Part shown: positions 47,058-59,334 of the stretch, piece by piece | Layout of the letters: each line of letters opens with the position of its first letter | How positions within the stretch are numbered: position 1 is the first letter of the stretch | Assembly: GCA_037043455.1 (NCBI GenBank) | Contig: JAWPHD010003247.1 | Location: forward strand, 124,001 to 188,000 | Origin: Cyrtodaria siliqua | Lineage: Eukaryota > Mollusca > Bivalvia > Adapedonta > Hiatellidae | DNA length: 64,000 nt | Reading direction: 5' to 3' | The notes under the pieces: generated by a model | Seen by the model: only the letters and a program-made list of their open reading frames with translations | Told to the model about the DNA's origin: nothing | Databases searched by the model: none | Position numbers and translations under genes: made by a program

Positions 47058-47306
47058 AAACAGTAAAGAAATATAAAAAGATCGAACAGGGAAAGTAGCA
47101 TTCAAGGAGGACAGTCAACCACAAAACACAGAAACAAACACGCAAACATACAAACAAGAAGGCAAAAATAATAATAAATGCAAACGACATCACAAACAAA
47201 AAAGGGTTGACAATAGGGCTACCGCCTTGGAACAGTCAGTGGCAAAGTAGGCCACTGGGGGTTTAAACCGGTTCTTGGGTGCACCAAACCTCACACTTAC
47301 CCTACT
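47058..47306 (-). repeat. Family A repeat, truncated
   Basis: Inverse orientation: 'cagggaaagtagcattcaag', 'agggctaccgccttggaa' and 'gcaccaaacctcacacttac', then it stops at 'ctactgtc'. Confidence 0.85.
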
Positions 47307-47767
47307 GTCTAACATTGGTTTATTTCTAATGGAATAAAATAATGAATACGATTTGATTGATTTCAAAATGTCAAATTAGGACGAATTGACCAAACAATGT
47401 CTAGGGAATCCGAGACTAATGTTTACCAAAGTGAAGTCATGGATTGGATGAAATATAGTGATTGAAAAAAGCTACACATAAATAGATCTATGTTTTCTTT
47501 GATTATTTTATGGATATTATTTCGTGTGTGTTTTAAATTATGACTAAACAATGAAAGAAGTTACACGCTGACATTTGGCGGGGAAACTATTGCGGAGTCA
47601 ATTCCAAACGACTCTTAACTTTTCATAACATAATTACTCATAACGTAGGTATTCATGGCGTTTAGTAGTGTTTTAACATTTTTTTTATTTTTCACTAGAT
47701 CTACTGAGCATACATGTGATATCTCACTCTGTGAGATCAAAACTCACATAATTTCTCTCTTCAGAAA
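47307..47767. other. No gene seen
   Basis: AT-rich spacer between two family A copies. Confidence 0.5.
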
Positions 47768-48195
47768 AAATATATAAAAAGATCGGACAGGGAAAGTAGC
47801 ATTCAGGAGGACAGTCAACCACAAAACACAAAAACAAACACGCAAACAGACAAATAAGAAGGCAAAAACATTAATAAATGCAAACGACATCACAAACACA
47901 AAAGGGTTGACAATAGGGATACCGCCTTGGAACGGTCAGTGGCAAAGTAGGCCACTGGGGGTTTAAACCGGCTCTTGGGTGCACCAAACCTCACACTTAC
48001 CCTACTGTCATCCCATTAAACAGGACAGTGTAAATAAAGAAATCCCCGCCATGATCTAATCTCTAACCAACGAGGCAGCATCAATAGGCAATATAAGTAA
48101 AACACAAATATGCTCGTGTAAATATAATACAAAAAAAACAACAATAGCCTAGAAAGCCACAATGAAGGTACTCAATGAATTTGCAGAAGTTGAAT
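47768..48195 (-). repeat. Family A repeat
   Basis: Inverse orientation, nearly full, from 'gatcggacagggaaagtagc' to 'aatgaaggtactcaatgaat'. Confidence 0.88.
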
Positions 48196-48595
48196 ATCTG
48201 TGTGATTTGGACATCTCACTGAACACACTGTGAAATGACAACAAATTTAAAAGTGCTTACTAGTATTTTAATTGTTCATATATTATTTTATGATAAAATG
48301 CTTTAAAAGCTAAAATGTATACAAATATTTAATAAAACCTCACTTATACTTGTATAGAATCTCAGATTGCGAACAAATCTCTCTTAAAAGTTTCTTAAAT
48401 CTCCCAGAGTATGGCTTTAGAAATGGCACATGTATGCTAGTGTCTAACGAGCGATTACCCCAAAATAGAATTTTAAAAAAGCTCGTCAAGGCCATGAACA
48501 TTATGCCCTTGGATGCATGTTTCAGGCTAGTGGTGCCATCCATGTACGAGATATAATAAACTGGTTTATACGTATATTTCTGTGATATGTCTTCT
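48196..48595. other. No gene confirmed
   Basis: Overlapping frames at 48350-48556 (plus) and 48340-48603 (minus) look protein-like in composition but show no known domain or splice context. Confidence 0.4.
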
Positions 48596-48780
48596 TCACA
48601 CATATTTAGGAGATATGTCTACCTTAGACTTTTATTTTGTGATATGTCTACTTTAGACTATATCTACTCTAGACTTAAATTTATGTCTAATTCAGACCCG
48701 TATCTTTCTTGTTATTTTTATTTTTGTCTACATTACACATTTAACAAACTCGACACGTTCATTTTCTAAATATAAATGAA
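48596..48780 (+). repeat. Fragment of the 'tctactctagac' minisatellite element
   Basis: A few 'gatatgtctacttta(g)ac' units and the unique end 'ctacattacacatttaacaa' plus 'ctcgacacgttcattttc'. Matches the arms at 62.1 and 63.6 kb. Confidence 0.8.
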
Positions 48781-48892
48781 TTTTAAGTATAGAGACTAAC
48801 AACTTGTATTAAAACTATGTTAACATTTCACAGGCTTTTCATGTTTTAAAAATGAATATATAAGGTTAACTATATTGTAAAGAAAGATAAAT

Positions 48893-49322
48893 ATATAGGA
48901 CAGGGAAAGCAGCATTCAAGGACGACAGTCAGCCACAAAACACAAAAACAAACACGCAAACAGACAAACGAGAAAGCAAAAGTAATAAAAAATGCAAACG
49001 ACATCACAAACACAAAAGGGTTGATAATAGGGCTACCGCCTTGGAACGGTAAGTGGCAACAAAGGCCACTGTGGTTTAAACCGGTTCTAGGGTCAACAAA
49101 CCTCACACTTACCCTACTGTCATCCCATTAAAACAGGACAGTGTAAATCAAGAAATCCCCGCCATGATCTAATCTCTAACCAACAAGGCAGCATCAATAG
49201 GCAATATAAGTAAAACACAAATATGCTCGTGTAAATATAATACAAAAATACAATAGCCTAGAATGCCACAATGAAGGTACTCAGTGACTTAGCAGAAGCC
49301 AGAGCAACAAGAGAATAAACCA
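48893..49322 (-). repeat. Family A repeat
   Basis: Inverse orientation, nearly full. It runs into the Penelope-like fragment at about 49322. Confidence 0.88.
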
Positions 49323-50334
49323 TTTTTCATAAGTTTTATCCCAATACCATTTAACGTGATCTTTAACGGCAGTAAGACAAGAAGTTAAAAGTTTGGAGAT
49401 GTTTGTTGTTATGCAGGCACAAGAATTCGAAATAATGCGGGCCTTATATGGATTTTTATGTAATTTAGGAATCCAGTACATAGTAGGCAGTTTGTTTTGC
49501 TTTTCGTCTACCCCAGCCTTGAAAGTAATGCACCCAGTGGTATATGTTGAAACAACATCCTCCTCAGTAGAATGTACTGGCGTATACGAAGTGGTGCTGC
49601 CGAGTTCCAGAGATAAAACATTGAAGTAAAGTAAGCACCAAACAATAATTACATTATTAGCTGCTTTATCGGAAGGAACTAAAACAAATTTATTATGAAA
49701 TTCCTGAATCCCGATTTTAAATTACGAAAGGAAAACCTAGGTCTCGGAGGAAGTAAAGGGGGGTTAGCGTTATAAAAGTTAATACGTGTATCTATAATTT
49801 TAAGAATTGATTTTTTCCAAGTAGAAAGCGAGTTTGGGTCATCATTTTCTCCACGACACCATTTTATACTAAAATCTTCAATGGAGTGGGCGATCGATCT
49901 GGGCACGACAGGCATTACAATCAATAATTGAAGGTAATCTATATTTAGGACCTTTCGAAAACAAATGCCGAATATGTTTATCAACATTATCAAAATTACC
50001 AGTGATGACATGACCTGCTGGAGCATAGAACAATTTGATGTGTTACATTCACATTCCTTAGGAGTGTTATTTACTGTATCAAGGTCAGAACCAATTGTGT
50101 TGTAGTTAATATTTCTAATAGGCTTTTTGTTCTTATAACAAATTACGGGACTTTCGGAATTTTTGAAATATTTTGGGGTAGAATCAACTACATGAGCATC
50201 TCGAAAAATACTAGGCATGTCAATAAAATCAATAAAATCAATACCTTTGTTCTGACTTTTGATATGACTGACAAACGCATTGAAATGAAACGAAATGTAA
50301 ATATGTTTTTGAGAGTTTAACGTCACCAGACTTG
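49323..50334 (-). pseudogene. Penelope-like element RT fragment
   Basis: Minus strand, in order: a poorly preserved N-terminal region with 'CECNTSNC' and 'SIAHSIEDFSIKWCRGEND' (50330-49830), then 'TWKKSILKIIDTRINFYNAN'. Next come a frame-shifted 'FVLVPSDKAANNVIIVWC' (about 49690-49630), 'KLPTMYWIPKLHKNPYKARI' (about 49490-49440) and 'SNSCACITTNISKLLTSCLT'. The 'W(I/L)PKLHKxPYKxR' and 'VPSDKAxN' motifs are characteristic of Penelope-like RTs. The catalytic core and GIY-YIG region are absent because the fragment ends at a family A repeat. Stops and frameshifts are present; not functional. Confidence 0.8.
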
Positions 50335-52430
50335 ATTTGCGACAATGTATGAATTATTAAATAGTCGTACATTTTTTAACATCAACAAATTTGATTAAAT
50401 TTGATTGCTGGTTGTTTTTGTCAATGGCGTTAGAAATCAGGTCTATGTAACTTGAAGAGAAACATCAGCATTACACCCTATTATTTATGGAAGTTTTAAA
50501 CATTTAACATGGGACTACCAAAACTACGTTTCATAAGGAAAGGACACACTACACTGCTGAGGTTTGATTTGACTGCATGTTGGCATTCAAAGATTTATAT
50601 AGTGGGTAAAATTTTGTGGCTAACGAGTGTTTGTTTTTGTTTCCCCAAACTGGTTTTGGACTAAATGCAATCAGACAACAGGTTGTCTGGTATAAATCAT
50701 GAAATGCATCATCATCATTTCTAAATTAAAACATTTGGTAGATGTTATTGTATTTGTTTATTGAAATTGTTACATACATGTTTGTATTTACTGTTCACTT
50801 CAGGCAAGTTCCTTTCCTATATTGTTTTAATATTGATGAATTTAAAATCAACGGTAATACATTGTTCAAGTTGACATTGAGTTTTATTCATAGGAATTAT
50901 GTTTTGACTTTATAAAATATGTACAGGTATATTGTAGTCTTGAAATCTTTTGTAAATGTATTGTTTATTTTTATTATGACAGCAACTATTTTTAATGAGA
51001 GACCATATAAAAATATGAATGTTTTCACAAATCAGGCGTATGCATTTAAGAATGGATTTATATTTTTTACGGCATTTTTTGTGCTATTAAATGCCAGCCT
51101 GGTAGTAAATAGCAAATTCCATGAAGCGCCGAAAAATTGCGAATGAATTCTTAAATTTACATTATTTTCCCATCACTCTAGTACCAACAATATTGTGCCT
51201 AGGGTGGAATGATTGTAATAAAAAAAATGCAAAGAAACAACTTCTGCACAGACAGTGGAAGAACCATTTTATATTCCGACATCACAGTTAATTGGACTCG
51301 TGAGCTACATCACAGTTAATTGGACTCGTGTGCTGTAGGAGCTACTGGTTCATCATGTTCATTGAAATTAAAACATAAAAAATTTTTTTTATAACAAAAA
51401 GAAAAAGAATCAATTAAGTGAAAGTAATTATTTCAAGTTGTTGTGGATAGGATGATATTCCAGATAATTTATGCCAGATTGATTATTGCTATTAAAACAT
51501 TTTATTCTTAGAAAAACAATCCTTTGATAATAATGAATAATTCAATAGCAATTATTTCTTCTTCTGTCAGTGGAGGGGTATCTACAGAAAATTGATTGTA
51601 AATCACCTGTTATACAAGTTAAAATACAATAATCGAGAATGCAGTCTGCTGAAATATATTTACTGCGAATGCTGTCTGTTAAAACAGAGTTGACAGCTGA
51701 CAATTCTGTCATCTAGTGTACATCTACTGCAGATGATTTAAACTCATAAATGTTTGACCTGGTGTAAACTGTGACCCACTGAGGACATTTGCTGATCTGA
51801 TATCGCTTACACTGCACAAAACATTAACAAATCCCCATGGCAGTGCCTCGCAATGTTCATCGTAAATATAAATTCCATATAGATTTAGTTGTCTTTCATT
51901 AATTTCGTCTGGTAGTTTCTATAGCGTGGCTGGTCCATCACATGTTTATGTATTTGATAATTTACTAATAAACCTTATAAAATTAGTATGTGGGCGGGGA
52001 TTTACCCTATTAGGATATGACAAGGAACTATAACACGTGCAAGGAGCTATAAACAAAACATTCAAGGAGAAGAAAATTTATGCTTTATTTTATGTTATTT
52101 GCTGTTTAATGGCTGATGGTTTTCATATTCTGTCATATAACCGTGACGTTTTATTTGAACAGAGACGTAACAAACTACTTCTTAGATTTCTGAAATAAAT
52201 TAAGTTTTGTCATTTACTTTTATTATTTGCATAATTGTGTAAAACAGTATCAAAATCTGTTTTAATTGTCCAAGAAGGGTGCATATTATGGCATGGTGCG
52301 CCGACTCTGCAATGTTGTTTGTAAATTGTATCGTTGTACTTGTTTATGGTTTCTTCCCATTTTGCTTTTCTGATAATTTTTGTTAAGTTTCGAAATAAAT
52401 GTAGCTTTCATAACCTAAGTTTTTTATTGT
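50335..52430. other. About 2 kb without a recognised gene
   Basis: AT-rich. A 25-base duplication around 'catcacagttaattggactc' lies at 51280-51330. The 75-residue frame at 50919-51146 shows no family features. Confidence 0.5.
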
Positions 52431-53080
52431 TTTATATTCCATCCAAACATGCAAACAAGAAGTAGGAGCAGTGTGTCATACGTGGATAGCTTGCTTGCCT
52501 CGTTGACTAAAGGAAACACTCCATTTTTCGCTGGAGCCTCAATCATCGCGGCTCTAGCACAAATGGAGTACAAGAGAATTTGCACCAACTCTTCTGAAGG
52601 TGAGAAGGTTCTAGGACCATAGTGTATATTTATATTTAGATGTAAATTGAAACTGAGCCTGGAATGTTCATTTTTGTTGGCGCCATGTACAATGTGGTGT
52701 TGCTGGGCCAAAAAAAAACAATTCAATAAAAATTAATGCCTTTTGATTCAATGTCAAACATGGTTGCCAGCAGTTACCTTGGTTTAAATACAGATATATA
52801 GAAAAAAATCGACGACTACACCTCCGAAACTACTTGATATACTTTCAAGAACATTTACAGGAATGTTGCTCTTGATGTCTAGTTAGTCCTAAGTAAAAAT
52901 CTGGTTTACCAGAAATTTACAAATGTCCGCCACAATTCAAAATAGATTTTTTCAAAGTACAATTTGTTTGCGACCTTCTCAAAAAAGAATAAGTGGCGCC
53001 GTGCTGTGTTATTGATTTGGAGCCTTTAGCAGAATGAATTTGTTTGTATTTGCATAACACTACTAGCATGTCTGTATCAA
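52431..53080. other. No gene confirmed
   Basis: A 100-residue minus-strand frame (52424-52726) lacks recognised domains, splice sites or neighbours that would support it. Confidence 0.4.
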
Positions 53081-53084
53081 GATG

Positions 53085-53290
53085 GCGAGGACGAAGATAT
53101 ACTGGATGTTGATGAGTATAGTGATATGATGATTATGGTGATATTCGTTGTGGTGATGGTGGTGGTGCCAATCACGGCTGAGTTTATGGTGATGATAATG
53201 ATTTATGTGGTGATGATAATTGATGGTGGTAACAATGCTGATTGAATATGCTGATGATGATGGTGCTTGTTGTGATATTTGATGGTTTCG
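53085..53290. repeat. 'gatgatggtg' rich low-complexity tract
   Basis: Irregular runs of 'gatgatg' and 'ggtggtg', typical of a decayed trinucleotide microsatellite. Confidence 0.75.
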
Positions 53291-53576
53291 CTAGTTGATT
53301 GAAGCGATATTTTCTGGAATAAAATCCACATTGTTTATAGTGTATACACGGTTTGAGAACCTGTAATGATATAATAAAGCACAACAGAATATAAGAGCTT
53401 TTTTAATATAGTTTAATTTACTATTTGCATATTTTCATTCTTAACAATCAACCAATAACTACAAACCAAACGTATTCCTAAGACGGAAATAGCACTATTA
53501 AAAGGCAAATAACTGTTATATACAAATAGAAAGGTCAACGTTCATTCGTCATCAGATTGATCAACACAATGTATAT

Positions 53577-53578
<2 letters not shown>

Positions 53579-53612
<34 letters not shown>

Positions 53613-53646
53613 ACAGAGAGAGAGAGAGAGAGAGACAGACAGAGAC
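53579..53646. repeat. (ag)n microsatellite
   Basis: Alternating 'ag' with 'cagggac' and 'cagac' interruptions. It explains the low-complexity minus-strand frame at 53535-53729. Confidence 0.95.
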
Positions 53647-54036
53647 AATAAAATAATAGTATTTGAAAACAAATAAGTTCTCTGTACAGAACTTTCACTA
53701 GCTATCAAGTTTGAATGGCATTCAACCAAACGAGTAACAGTGATTAAAAAAATAAATATATAAACAACAATATTTTAAGGTTACTACATGAATAAAATTA
53801 AAATGGGAACATGACCAATTGAAAAGCTTCCCTTGAATGTAAGGTGGCAAAAGTCCTCACTGGGAGCCTCAAAGCACATTTAGTAAAATAAAAAAAGCAA
53901 CGTGTCACGTCTTACTCCATTAGCGTACACGGTTAATACGATATACACGTTGTCAAACTATAGCACTTCAAAATGTTCACACAGATGTAAAAGTCTTACA
54001 TCTGGCGTGGAGTTATTGTACAGCATACAACACTCC

Positions 54037-54363
54037 CTACAACCAGCTCTCCTTAAACAATCTGCTAGGTGACTGTGTTAAGGACATGGTCAGTCGTGAA
54101 CGAGGGGTCATCATGGCCTTCTTAGACGAAGCACCCATCTTGACTACACACTTGGTGATCGGTGAAACAATGTTAACTGGTCGTCGAGTGGCAGGGGTGC
54201 ACGGTAGCAAGACTTTACATGGGGTAGAGTTGTTGAGGTTCCCGGTCTGCTGTATCATGACGTCCTGGACTTGCGCGTGGATGTCGCCGAGACGCTTCTT
54301 GGATCTGACATTACACGGGGAAGCACCTAAGTCTACAACATGGACGGCAGGACTGTTATGATT
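54037..54363 (-). CDS. ARHGAP19: ARHGAP19-like last exon
   Basis: Acceptor 'tatttgcag', 108 codons and a stop at 54037-54039. Ser/Thr/Pro-rich tail with 'PCTPATRRPVNIVSP', 'MMTPRSRL' and 'LTQSPSRLFKESWL'. Several S/T-P sites would be candidate CDK sites, fitting a mitotic regulator (inference). Confidence 0.88.
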   Translation of the reverse strand, partial: NHNSPAVHVVDLGASPCNVRSKKRLGDIHAQVQDVMIQQTGNLNNSTPCKVLLPCTPATRRPVNIVSPITKCVVKMGASSKKAMMTPRSRLTMSLTQSPSRLFKESWL

Positions 54364-57300
54364 CTGCAAATAATAATAAAATATGAAATTAATACATGAT
54401 ATTAATTTAGGTGAAATTAATAAATATAATAAAACATATTTACTGATCAAAAGTCCGATTTGTATTCATAGCGTTTCGGTGTGATGAAGATTTGACGAAT
54501 TAGATAAATTGTATGTTTCAAAAAAAATCAAAAAAATCACGTAACACACTTCTTATTCAGGCAAACTGTTATATACATTTTGTAAAGAACTTCGGCTATG
54601 TTTGATTTACATACTTGATGGAAGTCCATCTACAAGTCTTATCTCAAGAACACATATTTCCTTGCCAAGTCTTGATTTCCATTTTATATAGTTACTAATG
54701 TTTAATTACCTTAGTGTTTTCTGGAAAGTTGGCCTTGTCATCGAGGTTCTCCTTGCTCAGATCTTCATCTAGCATCGCGATGTTGGTGTCTTCCATCTCC
54801 AGCCAGAAGTTGGCCACGTCATCGCCGAGCTCCTTCGGGATCGTGAACACGGAATGGGCGTTGTCAATAAGCGTCGTCACGGCCTTGCTCAGGATCGGCT
54901 GAACGCACTGCATGTCTTCAGGAGTGAGCTAAACACAAAAAAGAAATATTTAAATAATGGAGGTTGGCGAATGCATAGGGTAAGATGTATTGACGTATAA
55001 ACCATTAGAACAATATATCTGATCAACCATTGTTATTCGCGGTGCTAGTGGGATACACACAAATGTTGTGACTCAGTTTTTATTTTTCTGTAATTCTATT
55101 CAACAGGTAATAGTTAATAACTTATAATTACCTTTCTCGGACATAGCAGACTGGGAGCGAATACGACACCGAGGGAGCTGGAAGACATCTTGTTCTCTGT
55201 AACACCGGCGACGCGATGCAAGAGGTCGAGCAGACTCTCAAAAAGTATGGCGTTCTCTCTCGGCAACATTATGGTCATCATCTGGAGCGCCTTAAGTTGC
55301 TTACCTTCAGCCTTCGACCTTTCCCGCTCAGTCCGAGTATTACGGACCATGTCTGTGAAATATATTACATACTATTAATACAACGGCAAATTATAATTGC
55401 TGAAAGTGTAATGTATTTTCATTGGTCACTTTTTTCCAAACATTTAAAGGGATACACGGTCATCTTGTTGTAATTTGCACTGGTAAATGTTTACCATAAT
55501 TACTCAGTCATTTTCACTTTAAAGGGGCATACGGCAAAGCATCTCGATGTATTAATCTAGAATCAATTTGACTTTTTAAACCTGTTTGCATATAAAATAA
55601 AACAATGAATTTTACATTTTCTTCGTTATTCTAGCATACTAGGTGTAATTATATTATTAAAAATAGTTCTCTGAAAAACAATTTGCTTTGAACTATTCAG
55701 ACAATTGCTAATAATAATTTGCAAATATACTGGAATTGTAATTTTTATTTTGTCATTACTTTACAATATGTTTAAAATATACATGTACATAACAAAATGT
55801 ATTGTACAGAACAGAATATTCCGTTTTAAACTAGCGTAACGACATATCAGCATTGGGTCGTCTTCCTTTATATCAACTTGATTGTTTTAATTGTTTTAGT
55901 AAATAGTGATAGCTCTGTTTGCATTATGTAGAGCAAATTCCATTAAACGTGAACGTCTTGTTAACAACCACTGTACTTTGTGCAGAGTAGCTTACTTCTA
56001 GGTGTATGTAATAACGACTGATTGCTTGAATGAGATATAGGGTCCTATAAAAACCACAGCGTCCGAACGCAATGGCATCGTAGGTCCGCACTGTACTGCA
56101 AACAATGACTTGATAATACAATGAAAGAGACAAAAAACCAACAGAAAGGGTGGTGAAGACAGTGTTACCGACTTGGAACGGTCAGTAGGCAATAAGTCCT
56201 ACTGGTTAGCTTGAATCTATTTTATATGCGCACAATACTCGCTATTACCCTGTCATCAGAGCCCATATAGACAAGACAGTGTAAACAAAACTACATCCCA
56301 TCAAAAGGAATTCTCTAACAATAAAGTCCACATCCAGAGAATTAACTAAAGAAACACATACAAAATAATAAACATCTCAGGATGTAATCAGAATCAAGAA
56401 GACAACTGATCTAACCCATGACTTACCGACAATATGTAAATGCGCCTCGTAGTGTTTCTCAGTAAGTAGCGGTTCTGGTAAGTCGCCAATTAACTGCTTT
56501 AATACGGTGGCGACATCGTGGGCAGAGAATGTGGAATCGTTTAGATGAAGATCGGCACCCTGAAGCACACACTCCTTCAAGAGGCGCTGTCGAGTGACGT
56601 TGCCGGTCTTACGGAATAAACCCTCCGTCTTCAAATCTGTAAAATACAAGGGCGTAAACACATGAGCATAATTGTAATAAAATTAATTATTTGAACATTA
56701 TTTGATAATGAAGCTGGTGCTTTAATAAAATGTATCCTGATGATGTGTTCTATGAGGGTTGAACATTTCCAACAACACACCTTTTCACCATGTAGTCATT
56801 CTAAGGTTACATCTGGGACGAAAATAGAGCCCTTGTTATATGTTGCTTTTGTTACTTTATGCATGATTTACACAAACAGAGGATATTTGGAAAAAGCAAC
56901 AACACCATAACAAGAAAATACTCTCAGAGTATGCTGACTTACTTTCAGGCTGATGTAGGAAGTTGATCAGCATGTTCAGCTGATTCACTATGTCCTTCGT
57001 CAGCTTCCCGCTCGTAGCGATCAGTCTCTCTGAAAGGTTTTACAAATATTGAAATATATTAAATTATATTATTTAAGTCATTGAATTGATAAAAAGACAT
57101 CATGACATTTATACAAGTACTTTAAAATAGTAGTGTGCAGTATCACAATTAAGAATTACTGGGTCAAATTCGATATATATATAGTTATTTAAATATATAT
57201 CACATTGTACAGAAAATAGAATAAAATACGCTTATTATACATATCCACTACCCCTTTTTCAATAACATTAAATGTCAAAATACCTTTTTTCTTTGCAGAG

Positions 57301-57806
57301 AACGATGTACCGTTCTTTTTCCTTCTCTTGCCGTCAGCGTTCTGCTCGAGTTTGAACATCTCCCCAAGTTGTGTGCCGTCAAGTTCCATGAGAAAGGACA
57401 GCTGCTTCTTGCAGAAAGTTGCCAACTTCTTCGGCATACAATTACGTAATCGGTTCACGTTCTTCTGAGCTTCCATCTGATCACGATGGAGATCTGACGC
57501 CGACATGTCATTGGCTAAAACAAAAACAATGAGCATTACATTATTTAATTAGAGATTTGTGAAGTAATTTAGCAGGATAGTGTCTATGACGGAATAAGCA
57601 GTTACTAGTAATATTCATAAACATATAAACCATATATTGTTGGGATATTAAATAAAAATAAAGCATATAGAAAGAATGTACTTACAGACTGACAACGCCT
57701 TCATGTCCAGAGTAAGTGTACAGCGTCTGGAAGTGTATTTCTCCTTCGTTTTCTGATACTTATTTTCAACACTAGACTTGTCAGATTTATTTGGTGTGCA
57801 AACCAT
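54037..57806 (-). CDS. ARHGAP19: RhoGAP protein, ARHGAP19-like (7 coding exons, 471 aa)
   Basis: Predicted GTPase-activating protein for Rho-family GTPases, switching them to the GDP state. Exons (minus strand): 57806-57686, 57514-57284, 57029-56943, 56636-56427, 55352-55132, 54928-54710 and 54363-54037. All introns are GT-AG and phases agree (1, 1, 1, 1, 0, 0), giving 471 residues; vertebrate ARHGAP19 is about 490. The RhoGAP fold spans roughly 120-300. The arginine finger is in 'GLFRKTGN' (Arg155), followed by 'DVATVLKQLIGDLPEPLL'. The conserved Asn is in 'LPRENAIL' (Asn250), then 'NKMSSSSLGVVFAPSLL'. The order 'KKLATFCKKQLSFLMELDGT' before the domain, and the Ser/Thr-Pro-rich tail, match ARHGAP19 rather than other RhoGAPs. 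In vertebrates this protein acts on RhoA in cell division. Orthology is inferred from remembered family features. Confidence 0.9.
54710..54928 (-). CDS. ARHGAP19: ARHGAP19-like exon 6
   Basis: 219 bases, 73 codons, phase 0 on both sides (acceptor 'gtgtttag', donor 'actaag|gtaatt'). Encodes a helical, acidic post-domain segment ('DVANFWLEMEDTNIAMLDED'). Confidence 0.9.
55132..55352 (-). CDS. ARHGAP19: ARHGAP19-like exon 5 (RhoGAP C-terminal half)
   Basis: Acceptor 'tttcacag', donor 'agaaag|gtaatt'. Encodes 'KQLKALQMMTIMLPRENA' and 'NKMSSSSLGVVFAPSLL', the second half of the GAP domain. Confidence 0.93.
55444..55530. repeat. Two MITE-like ends in intron 4 of the RhoGAP gene
   Basis: 'tttaaagggatacacggtca' (55444) and 'tttaaaggggcatacggcaa' (about 55518) resemble the ends of the 8.2-kb TTAA element, both in the same orientation. 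Confidence 0.55.
56115..56345 (-). repeat. Family A repeat, diverged, in intron 4
   Basis: 'ccgacttggaacggtcagta' and 'acaagacagtgtaaac' follow family A order in inverse orientation, with many changes. It lies between coding exons 5 and 4 of the RhoGAP gene. Confidence 0.7.
56427..56636 (-). CDS. ARHGAP19: ARHGAP19-like exon 4 (arginine finger)
   Basis: 210 bases, acceptor 'attttacag', donor 'gtcg|gtaagt'. Carries the catalytic 'GLFRKTGNVTRQRLL' and 'LPEPLLTEKHYEAHL'. Confidence 0.95.
56943..57029 (-). CDS. ARHGAP19: ARHGAP19-like exon 3
   Basis: An 87-base exon between acceptor 'acctttcag' and donor 'tgaaa|gtaagt'. Encodes 'LTKDIVNQLNMLINFLHQPE', the first helix of the RhoGAP fold. Confidence 0.9.
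57284..57514 (-). CDS. ARHGAP19: ARHGAP19-like exon 2
   Basis: Acceptor 'ttgttttag', donor 'aaaaaag|gtatttt'. Encodes the pre-domain helix region 'LATFCKKQLSFLMELDGTQL' and a basic 'KRRKKNG' stretch that could act as a nuclear localisation signal, consistent with the nuclear interphase location reported for vertebrate ARHGAP19. Confidence 0.85.
57686..57806 (-). CDS. ARHGAP19: ARHGAP19-like exon 1
   Basis: Forty codons plus one base, ending at donor 'agtct|gtaagt'. The start Met has 'ccatattg' context on the plus strand. The peptide is Lys/Thr/Ser-rich ('NKSDKSSVENKYQKTKEKY') without a known domain. An upstream non-coding exon cannot be excluded. Confidence 0.75.
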
Positions 57807-59330
57807 ATTGAAGCTTGGTTGAAAGTTAAGCTATATAGATATATATATATACGTATATGTATATCAAGCACTAACCACTTAATGTCAAATACTGTTCACT
57901 GAATGTCAACTTTTTCCAGTTCTTAAAACCAACACAATATGTCACTCATAACTTAATCAAAAGATGCACTGTTTGACACAATTCACTCAATCGTATTCAT
58001 TAATTATATGCAATCCAGTGTATATGTCAGAATCATAGAGAAGCAGAGTACTAGTACGTCACAGCTTTATTAAACTTTTGAGAAGTTACACGTGTAAGCA
58101 ATTCTTCAGAATGAAGTACCAAACATTTAATACAGTCGGTTTATATACAGAAAGAGAAAACTGCGGCTCAGTTACTCTCAATTACTGCAAATTAAGCAAA
58201 ACACACTTATTAAGATGTCACTTACACAAGAAAATATAATCGATTGAGGATAAATTAAAAATACAAAAGAGTCAATTAATGCTGTCTAAATAACTGTCTG
58301 GAAGTGTACTCGTCATTTTGCCAGTCTGGCTGCTTGTGAAGGATGCACTTGTGTTAATTAAGGGTCAACTGCCAATTATAGAGGTGAGAATTGACGACTT
58401 GTGCCAGACAAACATTTTAGGTGTCCAGTTGTTCATTTTATTATTGATTTAAGATGTTATCTTAAATGATATATTAATTTATGATCAATGGTATTAAGTG
58501 ATTGACAATAAAATATTCCATTTCTCAAAGAGAATAGTTATGAATGTATTCATAAAATAAAACATGTTTAATAAGAAAAGAAATGAAATTTCTCATATGC
58601 TGCACAAAAACAACTTTGTTTTATTAACACACATTTGGAAAGAGATTATTTAACGACTAACAGTGTTTCTGTTTATATTTACATCTATAGTTAATAACAT
58701 TATTTTAATGGTATTTTGGGATGGATAAGAAAAAACTAAAAATAATTTGTCGGCTTACAGTTACATAAGTCTCGTTTAAATTTCATATAACATATTTCCA
58801 TATTGTTTTCGGTGTTTATACTTTGTTATTTGCAGGCAAAATAGCGCAACCTGAGATACAGATTTAGCGAATGGTCTTCCTTTTCTTTCTTTGTTTTTAA
58901 TTATCTAACTTACGTATGCAGAACTTCTTAGTGAAAGCGCTTATTGACTTTGATTCTGCCAAAGTAAAACATGGGGTAATGTAGTAATGCATACTGGAAT
59001 TGTTTGTAAATACCATAAGCAAAGTTTGCTCATCAAGGGAAGTCACTTAGCAAGGCATTATATTGTTGAGCAAAACGTTTGTCATCATGCAATACACGTA
59101 AATAGGATATAACATCATACAACATGCAATGGATTTTTAAAACAAAGATTGTGAATAATGGATTAGGATACAAATCAGAGCAACAAAACCCCGTCCCTTA
59201 ATATAATAAACACATGCATTTAATAACTTTCATTTATCATGCAGATATGCACTTTTCTGCCTTATAAAGGGCTGACCTAATACATTTTTACTTTAATTAG
59301 GAACTGACAAATAAAGCAAATCAATGCGGA
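57807..59330. other. Upstream region of the RhoGAP gene; no other gene seen
   Basis: Presumed to hold the promoter, but no clear core element is visible. Near 58060-58115 the minus strand reads 'ctgaagaattgcttacacgt' followed by 'agtttaataaagctgtgac', resembling a retroelement 3' end. The rest is AT-rich without recognised features. Confidence 0.45.
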
Positions 59331-59334
59331 ATTC

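Noticed and set aside
48340..48603. Opposed frames that look protein-like
   Set aside because: No domain, splice site or partner exon recognised, and neither frame stands out over the other.
52424..52726. 100-residue minus-strand frame
   Set aside because: No recognised motif, no splice context and AT-rich surroundings typical of spacer.
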